Shown: positions 11,901 to 23,820 of the stretch, piece by piece
Layout: each line of letters starts with the position of its first letter
Position numbering within the stretch: the stretch's first letter is position 1
From: Rhododendron vialii
Taxonomy: Eukaryota > Streptophyta > Magnoliopsida > Ericales > Ericaceae
Assembly: GCF_030253575.1 (NCBI RefSeq)
Contig: NC_080559.1
Span: forward strand, 2,564,501-2,628,500
Reading direction: 5' to 3'
DNA: 64,000 nt
Translations under genes and position numbers: made by a program
The notes under the pieces: generated by a model
What the model saw: the letters and a program-made list of their open reading frames with translations, nothing else
Databases searched by the model: none
Told to the model about the DNA's origin: nothing

Positions 11901-14900
11901 GTTTAAATTTAGCTACTCCCTGGACCAAGAAAGATGAGGGCTGAATTAGGTTGAGGACTAGGTAATTTTCTCGTCAATCCCTTGATAGTGTGCTTCGAAG
12001 ATAGGAAATGTTTCCTTGGGTGACATCGATTTGTTGACATAGATGGCTCCTAGACCTTGCTCTAAGCGTTGAAACCTGGGTAATTACCTTTTTGAATTGG
12101 CACTATATGTCCTGTCATTACCCTTCTGCTTTAAACCGATAGATATTCATCATAGTACCTCATACTGGGATCAAAGACTAAACAAACCGAAGTCAAAATC
12201 CCAATGCTAATCCCTGAGTTCGCCGACTCCCATGGCATCTTCAAAGACAAATTGGCAGACCAAGGGAGGGGATTTGTCGCACACCACCAGCTCCTCAACT
12301 TGCTCTGCTCCCATCTTTCCTAAATGATCTGTGCTCTGGTTTGCCTGCCTGGATATGTATTCGGTTGTGCTTGCCATCCTACGGATGAGAAACTTTGAAT
12401 TTTCTATCAGTGCTCTATTGGGCTGTTGGAGGAGTCTCCTTTTGCATCATGTGGACTGCTTGTTGGGAGTCTCAATTGTTATTGGTCATTCCTTTCTCAA
12501 AAGATTTTAGTAAGGCCTCTATAGTTTCCCCACGTTTCTGCTTCCAAGCTAGTTGTGCACTCCAACTTCTTCTACTATTTTTCAAGCGGTGCAATTTCGG
12601 GTTGGGAGCATGAAACTGGAAAAACATGTTGTGATGACAGCAGAAGACAAACTATGGGATTTAAGTTGGGGTAAATTATTCTTTATGCTTTAGGACATTT
12701 TGGCACTTGATACTATGCAAATGTGTCGATCATAGCAGTTTAAGTGTGTTTTCCCCAACTCCAGGTCCAGGGTGAGTGTCTTAAGATCGAGTCGGTTAAA
12801 GTCTTGTGGTGGTAGTGCTCTTTATCAGGCTCTCTACCAGAATATCTTGTTGGTTGCCTTTGATATGGTACGAGGCTAGGTGAAACCTGAAACCCAGTGT
12901 GGTTGAAACCTACCACAAAATGTAATGTCTTAGTAGAGCCACTGCAGTATTTCGGAGCTTTGGGGGTCAAGCCTAGATTGAAGAGGCATCCATAAACAAG
13001 TACATGGTAATATCATGCCACACACTGTTCGGCTGACCTAGCTGCTTTTTGACTGCCATCACCTTGATTGTGCCTTGTTTGCCCAAACATGAGAAACTAC
13101 AATGGTCGCAGTTAAGCTGCGACATGGCATATTACCCAGGTTGGCTTTTTGGATTTGAACAGACGGGTTTTAGTTCTCTTAGATGACACTCATGCATTTC
13201 ATTTCGAGAACCACAAAAATAAGAGATGAATCAATTGGAATAGCCCATGAAGCTTTCTCTAAGAACCCTCCTTTGTTTATGTTCTAGGAGTATATAATAT
13301 CGTAGTGGAACAATAGTATTGTTTATTTAGGACTCGGTTGCATAAGATTTCTAGAAGTAATTTAACCCTACCCCTCCCCTTCCCCCGCGAAACCCGAAAG
13401 TTTACTTCCAACCTGGATGACGTTTATTTAGGATCTGGGCTCCTTCCCCATGTGCTACCAACCTAGACGTTCCCCATTTGTTTATTTAGGATCTGCGATT
13501 ACTTCAGTTCTTCCTTTCGTTTTCTTCTCTTTCCTTTCGTTTTCTTCGTTATAATATCTGCAAACAAGGCTGGAGTAATGTCATTTTTTTTGTTGCTTTT
13601 TCTGAAGGATCCTTCTCTTAGATGTAAGCTCTAGTTGTTAAGGTGTTAATTTCCATTTGCCATGTGATTGCAAAGTGGTAGGTGTAATGTGACATTTTAA
13701 CTGTTATCGTTATATTGGTTGACATGCTATTCATGGTTATCTGAATTTTTTGGAAGAACCTTTTCATGTTTTCTCTCACCATGATTGTGGATGATATTGT
13801 CCATCTCTTGTTTGTTTACAGGCAGCTGCCATCCATATTTAATAGATACAGCAGCGCGGAAGGGTTTTTATTCCTTCACGATGATACGATTATTAATTAC
13901 TGGAACCTTTTGCAGGCAGACAAAACTAAGCTTTGGATTACTGACAAGGTAATAGAAACTTACAAATTATCTTTCCCCTCTGTTACCCAGGTGCTTTCTA
14001 AATATTTGGCAATTTCATTTTTTGGTTATGTTTGGATCTGTGACTTGTGGAGGGATTTGCTGAGGAAAAAGAAAAGTCAAAGGGTTAATAGAAACAGCAG
14101 TAGCCCCACTAATCCCTTTCCTGTTGTTTTTACTCGATGACGATGAGTCCTTACATAAATTCAAGATCCAAAGACAGCCTTAGTGATGTGTAGTGAGATT
14201 AGTGTTTGGCATGTCAGTTTTGCCTCTTTCCCCTCTTTTGTTAATGTCAAGCTGTGTATGTTTTCACGTGAAATCGATTGTGGCTTGAAAAACAAATTCA
14301 AAACCCATGTTTGAAAGTTTACTTTTGTGAGCCTATTTTGAGATTGAAAGAAGCTGAAAAGTGGAAGCAAAACACCTTATGTCTCTGAGGCACACTCACA
14401 TCAGCTTGTGAATTCCGATTTTAAAATAAATAAGCTGCAAGTATGGTGAAAAATGAAAACAAACAGCGCCTTACTATTGATTGAGATAAAGCCAGAAACA
14501 AATTCATGCTTAATGCTTACTCCCACTGACAAGTCAATGTCATTTAGGTACCCGAATCCTGGACTCCTGTGAGAGATGATGGCAACTCTGATTGGTTTAC
14601 AAAACAAGCAGAACTTGTAAATAAAGTTGTGAACTCAATGCCAGTTCATTTCCAAGTCAGTTACAAGGAATCTATGCCTGATCCTTCAAGCACCACATTA
14701 TGCAGTTCTGAGGTGTTCTATGTTCCTCGTCGCTTTGTTTCCGATTTCATCGATCTCGTAAATCTAGTTGGCGATCTAGATATGCATCAGAAAGTCGCTG
14801 TACCCATGATTTTCCTATCGATGGATTTGCCTCAGAATTTTGACCCAGTGTTTGGCACGATGATTTATAAGCCGGACCAACCTTCTACGAATTCCACGCC

Positions 14901-15018
14901 CTCCTATTCTCCTGAAGTACCTGCTGTTCACCCGTGGGGTGTATCGAGCGAGCAAGAGTTTATAAAGCTGGTTAGAATTATGGCAGCGGGTGACCCTCTC
15001 CTAATGGAATTGGTTTGA
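8919..15018 (+). CDS. STL: STELLO-type Golgi glycosyltransferase-like protein (771 aa), three exons
   Basis: Exons 8919-10636, 13822-13948 and 14548-15018 join in phase to give 771 residues, the usual length for Arabidopsis STELLO1/2. The open frame upstream to 8886 begins with GTG, so ATG at 8919 (MLVQDR) is chosen. It matches the family N-terminus. One membrane segment at about residues 52-69 (IVTILLLIATVAALFFL) fits a type II Golgi protein with a short cytosolic tail. A DADDRGD acidic motif (residues 204-210) and a second acidic HDD motif encoded in exon 2 are the glycosyltransferase-like landmarks. The last residues, GDPLLMELV, are the conserved family end. STELLO proteins bind cellulose synthase subunits in the Golgi and promote assembly and delivery of the complex; their enzymatic reaction is not firmly established. 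No frameshift or premature stop is seen. Intron 1 is unusually long (3,185 bp). Confidence 0.97.
10637..13821 (+). other. Long first intron of STELLO with decayed retroelement sequence
   Basis: The donor is GTAAGT at 10637 and the acceptor is TTTACAG ending at 13821. The intron contains TGGTATCAGAG near 11239, the form of a tRNA-Met primer-binding site, and a TTGTCCCACATTGG stretch near 11663 typical of short-LTR plant elements. Both suggest a decayed TRIM-like retroelement around 11.15-11.8 kb. The 133-residue open frame at 11280-11681 resembles nothing and is probably chance. A duplicated CCTTTCGTTTTCTTC motif occurs near 13.5 kb. Confidence 0.5.
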
Positions 15019-15892
15019 AAAGGGGGGGAAAATAAACTTTTTTAACACCAGATTCTGCAATTTTTTTTGTACTATTCTTTTAGAAGGTGGGGTGGGGGTT
15101 CTTTTGTAGATTTTTCATGTATAATTGTTCACTAGTTGGAGATTTTCAACTCCCACAGAAACAAAAAAGCAAGAAAAAATAGAGAAAAATCGATCTCGTC
15201 TTTGTATTTTTCCTTTCTGTTTTCTGGAATGTAAGTTTTTTCCTCTTGTGATAATTTGTACATTTAGTGGTGATATATTCGTACTAGTGAGAAATTGGGT
15301 GTTTGTTGACTGATCCTTGCCCATTTATCCAAATATTGGGTGTTTTCGGTAGGCAATAAACAACTTTCCTATGGGTTTCCTAATGTCGGGGGTATGCGTA
15401 GGCAATCGGATGTGCATAAACTTCTCTAGAGATTGAAATGATTCTAGTCTAGGAATGAATATATGTTCAAGAATAGGTACTTAACTAAATTGAGTTTAGC
15501 TCAATTGACCACCTCTTTATATGTTGAAAGAGAGCTTAGAGGGTTTATCATTGGCAAAATGAAAATTTGATTATTTCTACTCCTAAAAATGGGGATTCTT
15601 TGTGTACTTATGTCCCCTCTTATTTAGAGTTCATTGCGATTGTGGACTTATACTTTGATGTAAAATTAAATACTTGTAATCTCTTATCAGTTAAAAAAAT
15701 AAAAAAAATTACGTGATAGATAAAGAGATGGAATTAAATTCAATTGGCAGTTTTTATTTTTCAAATTGTGAGGGGGTAAATCAGCATATAACCAAACAAC
15801 ATGGGGTCATAATGAAGTTCGTCAAATCTACTACGGGAGTATTTCAGTCCAAAACCCTAGTGTGTGTGTGAGAGAGAGAGAAAGAGAGAGAG
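15019..15892. other. Spacer between STELLO and CTU2
   Basis: It holds the STELLO 3' UTR at the left and the CTU2 5' UTR at the right. A TG/GA run at 15860-15892 (TGTGTGTGTG then AGAGAG) sits directly before the CTU2 start codon. No additional gene is recognised. The two genes are in the same orientation, 874 bases apart, each presumably with its own promoter. Confidence 0.6.
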
Positions 15893-18800
15893 ATGGCGTG
15901 CAGTTCAGGGTCCTGTGAATCCGGTTGCTACAAAGACAACAACGAAGCCGAAGCAGCAGGAGAAGAAAACCAACACTCGCTTAAAAACGAACCGCCCAAC
16001 GGCGTCCCGACGGGTAACAACGGTGTTAACCGCCACAATCTATGCATAAAGTGCAAGTCCAAGGAAACCATCGCCGCCACGAACCCCACGCCGGCCGCCT
16101 TGGCTGCAGGCGGCGATGGCGGCCGGTTTTGTGCCGAGTGTTTTCGGAGCAATCTATTCGGGAAATTCAAGTTCGCCGTCACCTCTAACGCCATGATTTC
16201 TCCCTCCGACAACGTCCTTGTCGCTTTCTCTGGCGGTAGTTCTTCGAGGTCTATCTCTCTCCAGCTCTCGCATTCTCTCTCTAAAGTGATATTTTTCAGC
16301 CATCTGTTGTTTTATTGTGGGGGATAGTTTTGTTCTAGAATGCGGATATTGTTTCTTACTTGGATAATTGAATTTCATGTGCTTGAATTGGTCTCAGAAG
16401 GTTCATTGCTGTGTTGGTTTTTGGTGGGAATGATTTGAGAATGAGAAAGAAAACTATGCGTTTGGATTATGGATTACAAATTAATAAATCAATAGAAATC
16501 GAAAACTCTCTCTCTCTCTAGAGTGGTATTTATTTGTGGTCTCAGTTAGTCTGTTGTGTGTTGATTTTATTGTTGGGAATGACTTTGGTCCAAGCATGTG
16601 GATCTTGTTTCTTATTTGGATAATTGAAGGTTCATTGCTTGTGTTGGTTAGAATCAAGGATGGACCTGTGGGCGGATGAGATCAGGCGGCAGCCCTTCTC
16701 AACTTTTAAAATTTCTTTCTAATTATAGTAGATTTTTCTCCAAGATACCAAATTTGTACAACTTGGACCGCCCGGCCAGCCTTTGTTTGAAAATTTTAGC
16801 TCCCGTCTGCTGAGGATTTTTGAAATTTTTTAATAACTTGCCTCCTAAGATTTTATGCATATATGAAAAAATCTAACACCAAGTTCCATATTTTGAAATG
16901 GATATTAATGCACACGATTGTATGCAGCCCTAGCTATATATGATAACCTTTTTATATATTTTTGTAGTTTTTATCAGCAGAAGTTAATAGTGTTTTGTAT
17001 GTTGTATATATGTCCTAATGTTTGCCTGCACAATTGAAGAATTCTGCATCGGTCATTGGAAAAAAGTGTTTGGATTACAAATTAAGAAATGGAGAGAAAG
17101 AACTCTATTATTTAACTTTGTCTCTCTCCAGAGTTGGGGAGATATGGTGAGAATTGGTGGAACAGACAAAATCGATTGGCTATGATGACAATGATGTTGT
17201 GAACTAACAATATTGCCTATCAAATCGCAAGTGAAGGAATATAAATTTCTCTCATATCCATCTTGTTCATGGTATGTTGTCTCACTCGTCCAAGCATGAT
17301 AATTAGAGAACATAATCATTCCATTCTTTGGTCACCAACATGAAAGACCATAGTGTTTACTTTTCGTTGTTAACTCCAAAAATGGATTCTAATTTCTTCT
17401 GATGTCTCTCTGTTCTTTCTTTGTCCTATGGCCTTGAACTTGACTCGATGTTTGTTTGTTATTCATCCATTTTTGAAAATGCCATCTTGATGGTATTTTT
17501 AAGCTTGAAGCGACAAAAATCAATTATTACTAATTTCTATCTGAGAAGGTTATCTTGTATGGTAAATTAATTATTGAAAGGGTCCGCAAGTTAGTGATTA
17601 TTAATATTTTTTTGTACCGTGAGGGGAGGTGGACATTTCAATTTGTTTGCTAGCATTTCTTGGTACTTCTAGGATCACTATGAACCAGTACATACACGAC
17701 TATGCATTAGTAGATACACGATATGTGGATATGTAGATCTTTCTAGCACTGTTTAATTTGCTTCAAAGATTAGCTGACCATCCTTGCTCATCTAACTAAT
17801 TTATGCTAATGCTCTAACCCCATTTTGATATGGCTTGCTTTGCCTTAGAACCCAGAAGTAGAGCTCACGTGAGCATTTATTTGTCGCATGTAATGTTCTA
17901 TTTCTGATCAAGTATGTATCTCTTAGGGTGGCCTTACAGTTCGTACATGAGATGCAATGCAAAGCACAGAAGAATTTTGATGCAAGTAGAGATAGGTCAC
18001 TACCAGTATTTAGTGTAGGTGTTGCTTTTGTTGATGAAAGTGCCATTTATCCAGTCTCTTCCCAGCAACTTGATGATGCTATTGAAGACATGAAACTTAT
18101 TGTATCGAATTTAACACCCCCAAGGAAGGTGTTTCATGTTATCCCAACTGCAAGCATCTATTCTTCAGATTTAGGGGAGGGGAAAGACAGGTTGAGAGAG
18201 TTAGTAAATGCTGTTAGTGATGTCACCGGGAAAGAAGATCTTATGCTGCATCTGCGAATGTTGTCATTGCAAAAGGTTCATCTTCTATGCTTGTTATTTA
18301 ACTTCAATAGTGTAAGATGAAGGACTGGCAACTTGTTAATGCAGTACATCGCTGTTGTTATGCAGATTGCTCTTGAAAATGGATACACCAAACTTCTGTT
18401 GGGGTCATGTACATCAAGGATAGCTTGCCATGTCATTACAGCAACCGTTAAGGTTAGCCTCTCTCTCTTTTCTAAACTCTTGAAAGAAATGGAGATGGAC
18501 TATAGAACAAATTCCATCTTTCATTAACTAATAAAAGCTGAAGGTTCAAATGACTATAGACCATAGAAAAATTCTTTCATTAACTGCTGAAAGCTGAAGG
18601 TTCGAACGATTATAAACTTATTTGAAAGAGAGGGAGCTGATATTGTGTCCTTTTACCAGGGCCAGGGTTACTCTTTAGCAGCAGATATACAATATGTTGA
18701 TGCAAGATGGGGGGTACCAGTGGTGCTTCCCGTACGTGACTGTCTCACTCAAGAGCTCAGCATGCTTTGTTGCCTTGACAGGTCTTTTTAATGCTTTTTC

Positions 18801-21591
18801 CAGTTAGTGAGTCTTACCCCTTGAAATATTTAGATATCTTAAGTCCGATATAGCAGCTGGCCGAGCTGGTTGGCTGAAGTACGGTCAAGCAGTAAGTTAA
18901 CACAGCTGCAGACATCAAATTTGGGGGCACAAAACCAGCTCTTGACTGCTATAGTTCGAGCAGTGCAAGGTTGATAGTGCTTGGACATAAGCTCTTGTTA
19001 AACTGAACCACTTTGAATTATCCTTTTTGAGAAAATGTTGTTTTGGTTTGCTATCGCATGGGTTGGGTTTCATTCTATGAGGACCAATGTGAAGTACAAT
19101 TGTAATTATGACTAGTAATCTTGTATACTACCTCCGGTCCTATATGTTTGGTCGTTTTTCACTATTCTAGACATCTTGAAAATTGTTTATACTCTCTATA
19201 TTATTCTTTTATAGATGGTTTAGAAAATTTTGTCTACAGGAGTTAATTGAGTTTTTTTTTATTGGTGAAAAAATCTTGACTTTCTTTCCGCAAAATGCCA
19301 TTTGTTCATCCAATCAAATGACACGAACCGCTGAAAAAAAGGACCAGGAATATGATATGGAGGTAGTAAATTCTACATCTTATATGCATTACTTAGTGCA
19401 AGTACAGTATCGAGTCCGACATAAGCATTCACATGCAAAATGTTTTTTCCTTTGCCACATGTAATGGAAAGTTAATTAATACGATTTCACTGTGATGGGA
19501 CTAATATTATCTTGGCAGGGCAGCTTGAAAACAGTGGAGGTTCTTGATACTCCTTGTTCTGGCATCAATGGTTTAGTCTCATCATTTGTAAAATTGTTGC
19601 AGGTAGAATGTCGATTGTGGATATATACTTTTTTTGGAATAGTATGCAGCATGTCTATTACTCCCTCCATCCGGTAAAGTTAGTCAATTACAAGTTTTCA
19701 AGCTTAAAGATATTGTACTTATCGAAATAAATTTTTGTGCAATATGGATCTTGTTTGACAGATCTCAATGAGATCTTTTTGAACGGTGCAAAAAAAAGTA
19801 AAAAATATATTTTAATAAATACATTATTTTTAAGTTTGAAAATTGTACGTAGTTTCGTAGGGGACCTACTTTATGGGACGGATGGAGTATGTCGAACAGT
19901 TAGGCTCATAGGTTTACGGTGTAGATAAAGAGCTTACCATCAGAAATAAAACATTAAATTTGTTCTAAGGTTTTAAATTTGAATCTTGCTGAAATTACAT
20001 GCGTTTCCTTCGGCTTTCAAAGTAAAAGCCCTTGTGGAAGTTCATTCTTTATTGTTTCCCTGTGCACATAGATTCTGCAATTTCATCATAATAGCTTTTG
20101 TGTTTCAGGAAGAAAATGCATCTCGAGAGAGCACTATTGTAAGAACGGCTGGAAAGCTTACTCCATTTGATTTTAACAGGATGCCAGCGAGTGACGACCT
20201 TAACTGTAATTTGGCATCCCTAAGGCGTCAAAAGAAATATAATCTGAAGTCGAATGAATCGCTTCCCCCAGAGTCCTTCTGTCCCATCTGCAATAGCCCA
20301 CTCAGCAAATCCGACTTGTTAAGTTTGAATGATGTTGAGAATGGACAATTAAGTGCTGAAACATTTGGGGCTAAATGTTGTTTGAGTTGCTTGTTTCAGA
20401 TCCTTCCCAAGGAACGCTCTTCCCTGGAGCACTTCTATTCATTTTTACCACAGCCAATTATTGCCCAAGCAAAGAATGACAATCATTGCAATCGGAGATG
20501 GCTTAGGTAAGACAGTACAGTTACATGTACTTCATGCCTGTAATTTGCGGATGAGGGATGATTTCAGTTAACATTATTTTAACCCCTCTGTCCAGTTTTT
20601 TTCATCGGTAATTGAATTGTTTCTCACCTGTGACCTTAATTTATCTTGCGTAAGTTGCCTTACTTGAGGCCTATGTTCCAATTTCCATGGACTTGGGTAT
20701 TGGGTGCGGCCGTGCAGGTACTTGTTTAAGTGTCCGCCTCATCTAATTTCCGTTAAGGACTCTAAGATACACCAATATATTCAAATTTCTTAGTATATTT
20801 CTTTTTTATTGTCAGATAAATAGTGTTTGAAAAGTGCCCGTTGGAGTTTGTCCCACATTGATTAATTATCTCCTCCAAAATTAGTATATGAACCTGGGCG
20901 GCCTCTCCACTCTTTGTTAATTGATTTGGAGTTGGATGCTTTATCATGGTATCAGAACTAGGTTTTTGGAGGCTTTTCCCCTTTGTTTGTGCCATAGTTG
21001 CACTTTGTTTCATTGTAATCCGTGTGTTTCGGATCCTTTGTTGATCTCTCCACGTGTGAGTCGGGGGTCGCACATGCGGGGGATTGTTAGAGTTTGTCCT
21101 CCAAAATTAGTATGTGAACCTGGGCGTTCACTCTTTGCCAATTGGTTTGGAGTTGGATGCTTTAACAGTTCCTTAGGATGTTTTGTATTATATATTAGTT
21201 CCTCGCATAGGTCAAGATAACTTTGCATTACAAAAATGCTTGCTAGGTGTATGTCCAACTAAATGTGTTGGACATGTGTTACAGACCCTTGTCCCAGCGT
21301 CGAGCGTCCGACACGGATATTTTCTACATTTAACATAGCTCCAGGCTATGTGGAACTTTGTAATTTTTTGTAGAGTACTTCAATGATCGCGGTTATCTGG
21401 AGACCACATGTATTTGTGGCTCCTTCACATCTGAACATGGATAAATGGTCCAAGAATTTTGTTTCCAATTTTCTTGCATCGTATAAATTTTTGTGTGTTC
21501 TCTTCTTTGGATCTTATGCATTTTTGTGTGTTCTCTTCTTAGGGAGCAAATACAAGATTGCTTGCTTTCAGACAGTGAAGATGGAACCTAA
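15893..21591 (+). CDS. CTU2: Cytosolic tRNA 2-thiolation protein 2 (CTU2/NCS2), seven exons (479 aa)
   Basis: Exons 15893-16248, 17927-18275, 18366-18452, 18660-18781, 19524-19602, 20109-20506 and 21543-21591 join in phase with GT-AG introns to give 479 residues, close to the Arabidopsis protein. CTU2 partners CTU1 to add sulfur to U34 of cytosolic tRNA-Lys, -Glu and -Gln, using the URM1 relay. Visible landmarks are N-terminal Cys pairs CIKC (51-54) and CAEC (80-83), a PP-loop-like FSGGSSSR (112-119), the block LPVFSVGVAFVDES, GSCTSRIA, and a C-terminal FCPIC...CCLSC zinc-type set. The exon 5 acceptor is the second of two nearby CAGs; the first (after 19518) would put a TGA in frame. Exon 7 encodes only the last 16 residues. 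Introns 4, 5 and 6 hold a MITE, another MITE and a TRIM element. Intron 1 has a partial internal duplication (TTGTTTCTTA(C/T)TTGGATAATTGAA at about 16350 and 16606). Partial copies of its 3' half lie downstream. Confidence 0.96.
19128..19366. mobile_element. Stowaway-type MITE in CTU2 intron 4
   Basis: Terminal inverted repeats CTACCTCCGGTCCTATATG and the mirror ending ATATGGAGGTAG are flanked by TA on both sides. The element is 239 bp with no coding capacity. The same insertion is present at the equivalent place in the CTU2 pseudogene copy (35564-35800), so it predates that duplication. Confidence 0.8.
19661..19887. mobile_element. Stowaway-type MITE in CTU2 intron 5
   Basis: CTCCCTCCATCC at the left and GGGACGGATGGAG at the right are inverted repeats, flanked by TA on both sides. 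The duplicated CTU2 copy has only TTATTAATGCAG at this place (near 36070-36080), an empty site with a single TA. The element therefore most likely inserted after the duplication. The element itself is 227 bp and noncoding. Confidence 0.85.
20839..21167 (+). mobile_element. TRIM retroelement in CTU2 intron 6
   Basis: A miniature LTR element of 329 bp. The left LTR is 20839-20946, followed directly by a primer-binding site TGGTATCAGAAC at 20947. There is a short noncoding interior with a purine tract (GCGGGGGA) near 21083, then a right LTR 21085-21167 that lacks about 25 bases present in the left one. Near-identical 5 bp duplications flank it (GTGCC at 20834-20838, GTTCC at 21168-21172). The CTU2 copy near 37000 reads GGAAAGTGCCTTAGGATG without the insertion. 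The first base of the left LTR is C where T is expected. Confidence 0.88.
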
Positions 21592-23181
21592 ACCTGCTAT
21601 TTGCTCATTTTCAACTTCTTCTGCGGATACATCTCACTCTAGATGCTTGTGCTTTTTAAGCAATGGTTCACATTGCTAGAGTTGATGCTTCATAAGGGGA
21701 AAAGGCTATAGCAGCAAGCAGCCGACTGACAAGCGAACGTTTGATAACATCATAAGGAGAAAAGGCTATAGCAGCAAGCAGCCGACTAACAAGCGAACGT
21801 TTGATATTTAATCCAGCTTTCGCTCCTCTTTTGCTGGTATCAAGCTTTGAGGTGATGCAGATTCATGTCTGCTATCTATGACATGCAAAATGTATTGTTT
21901 ACGTTGACCAACGGTATAACTATCCATCTCTTAAAAAAAAAATTCAGTGCTTTTTGGTAGTTTGTTTTGTTTTTTGCTCGGCAAAAGCATCGTTCTTGTA
22001 GCGAGGTTTGAGCTCAATGCACGGCGCCTATCACTGGATTACCACTCAGCATGTGCTTTTTAGCAGCTTCTTGTGAGAATGAATATAGAATTGCCTCATT
22101 TTTCCTTTTTTGTTGATCGATGACTAATCGATAAGATTTGGTCAATGCCCTTTTTGTTTGTTGTGGAAAAATGTATGTTCGGTTACCATTTTAGTTTAGT
22201 TTTAGTTTAGTTTTTCAATCATTATCTTATTTCTTTTTTCCAATTGTTATCTTATTTTTTCAATTATTATTTTCTCATCTCTCTCTATATCTCTCCAATC
22301 ATTACTCCTCTTTTTAATTATTGTCTTATTTCGCTCTCCACCCATTATCAAAATTAAATTAAATTAAACTGTCAACCAAACAAAGTTGACTCTTGAAGCT
22401 TTGCTAACAAGAAGTTACGAATCGAGATCAGGACCTTATTTTTAGGACACGGTGCCCATCTTGGATTTCCGCATAATATGATTTGAATCCGGCAAAGGGC
22501 TGAGTTAATGTAGGTAGGTATCAGGTATGTATGTTGATGCGGATCCAAACATTTCAAATATCATTTGTGGGGTGTTTGTAAATTTGTTGGACCCTCTTTG
22601 ATAATGAAAACCGTTCATAGGTTATACCTCTTGAAGATTACCCATCATGCTAATCTTATGATTAGAAGGTACATTTTGTTATAATAAAAAAACTTCATGT
22701 CACACCTAATCAAATCCACTGTTTCAGATATGTTCTGTGTAATGGATGGATATACGGAGTAATTTATTTGCTTCAATGAGTGGAACTCAAACAAAGCACA
22801 AAAAAAGAGAGAGAGGAACTCAAAGGATTTTTGTTGGTGGCTAGTCTTGTATGGGGCTGTAAACGAACCGAGCAGTTTGTGAGCTTGGTTGGGCTCGTTA
22901 ACGCGCTTGACTCGTTTAGTAAATGAGCCGAGCTCGAGTTTTCGGCTCGTTAAGGGAGGCTCGGCTCCGCTCGATTAAAGAGGTTCATTTAGTAAATGAC
23001 TAAACGTGACTCGTTATGGTTCGAGCCGAGCTTGAGCTCGACAAAGCTCGGTTTGGCTCAGCTCGTTTTCCTCACCAAATCTGGTCCCAGCAATCCAGAT
23101 TCTCCAACATCTGTCCAGCAGACAGGTGAAAGGCAGGGCCTTCCGTATAAAGCTTCAAAAGAGGGCCATCTCAATGCTCGA

Positions 23182-23295
23182 TTGATAGCTATTGTTAAAA
23201 GCAAATTTGAAGAACTCTCTCGTTACACTCAAAACATCATTTCGACAGATGACAACAAAGCAAGGAGGTTCGAGTGGGGACTCAGTTCAGCCCGA
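23182..23295 (+). mobile_element. Fragment resembling Ty3/gypsy gag
   Basis: The translation contains KFEELSRYTQNIISTDDNKARRFEWGL, shaped like the gag core of plant Ty3/gypsy elements (F-E-L-S-R-Y ... K-A-R-R-F-E-x-G-L). The surrounding frame (22996-23358) has no other gag, protease or polymerase motif. I treat it as a short relic. The match is by pattern only. Confidence 0.4.
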
Positions 23296-23644
23296 AAAGT
23301 CTTAGTTGGACACTCTTTTCCCACTTACTCTTGCGGTGACTTTATTGTGAAAATATAGCAAGTTGAACGATCAATGATTACGATCATTTTATGAGAGTTG
23401 AATATCTAGTCTATGTTGAACTGTAATACTAACTCCTTATAATTCGCTAAAGGATGCCCATGTATCAAAACTATTTTTATTAGTGCATTACCATGTGTAG
23501 GGTATAAGGTTCTTATACATAAACATTTTGGTAATAACAGAAAATGTTTTGACATTTTTTACGGGAAGTCATGCTTGGTAGACTAGAAGGGTGAGGTCAG
23601 CCACTCTAATCATCTCTATGGCATCATTTAGGGGATGCACCTCG

Positions 23645-23820
23645 TATGCACCTCATCTCTCGTGAAATATTGGGAGTATAAGGACCATTCATTTTGACAT
23701 GGGACCAAATATAAGTGTCGCTTCTTGCCGACACTTTTAACCTCATCTCTTGTGAGATGTGACCATTCATTTTGAAATGGGAGCAATTATAAGTGTCGTT
23801 TCTTGACGACACTTTTAGCG
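23645..23820. repeat. Two tandem ~85 bp repeats
   Basis: Two units share CCTCATCTCT(C/T)GTGA, GACCATTCATTTTGA(C/A)ATGGGA, (A/T)ATAAGTGTCG and GACACTTTTA, at about 23654-23738 and 23741-23818. No coding sense on either strand. Confidence 0.6.

Noticed and set aside
15928-16378. Minus-strand frames over CTU2 exon 1
   Set aside because: Shadows of the plus-strand gene; no independent features.
19509-19523. First CAG acceptor (after 19518) for CTU2 exon 5
   Set aside because: It produces an in-frame TGA four codons later; the second CAG keeps the frame and the LKTV residues.
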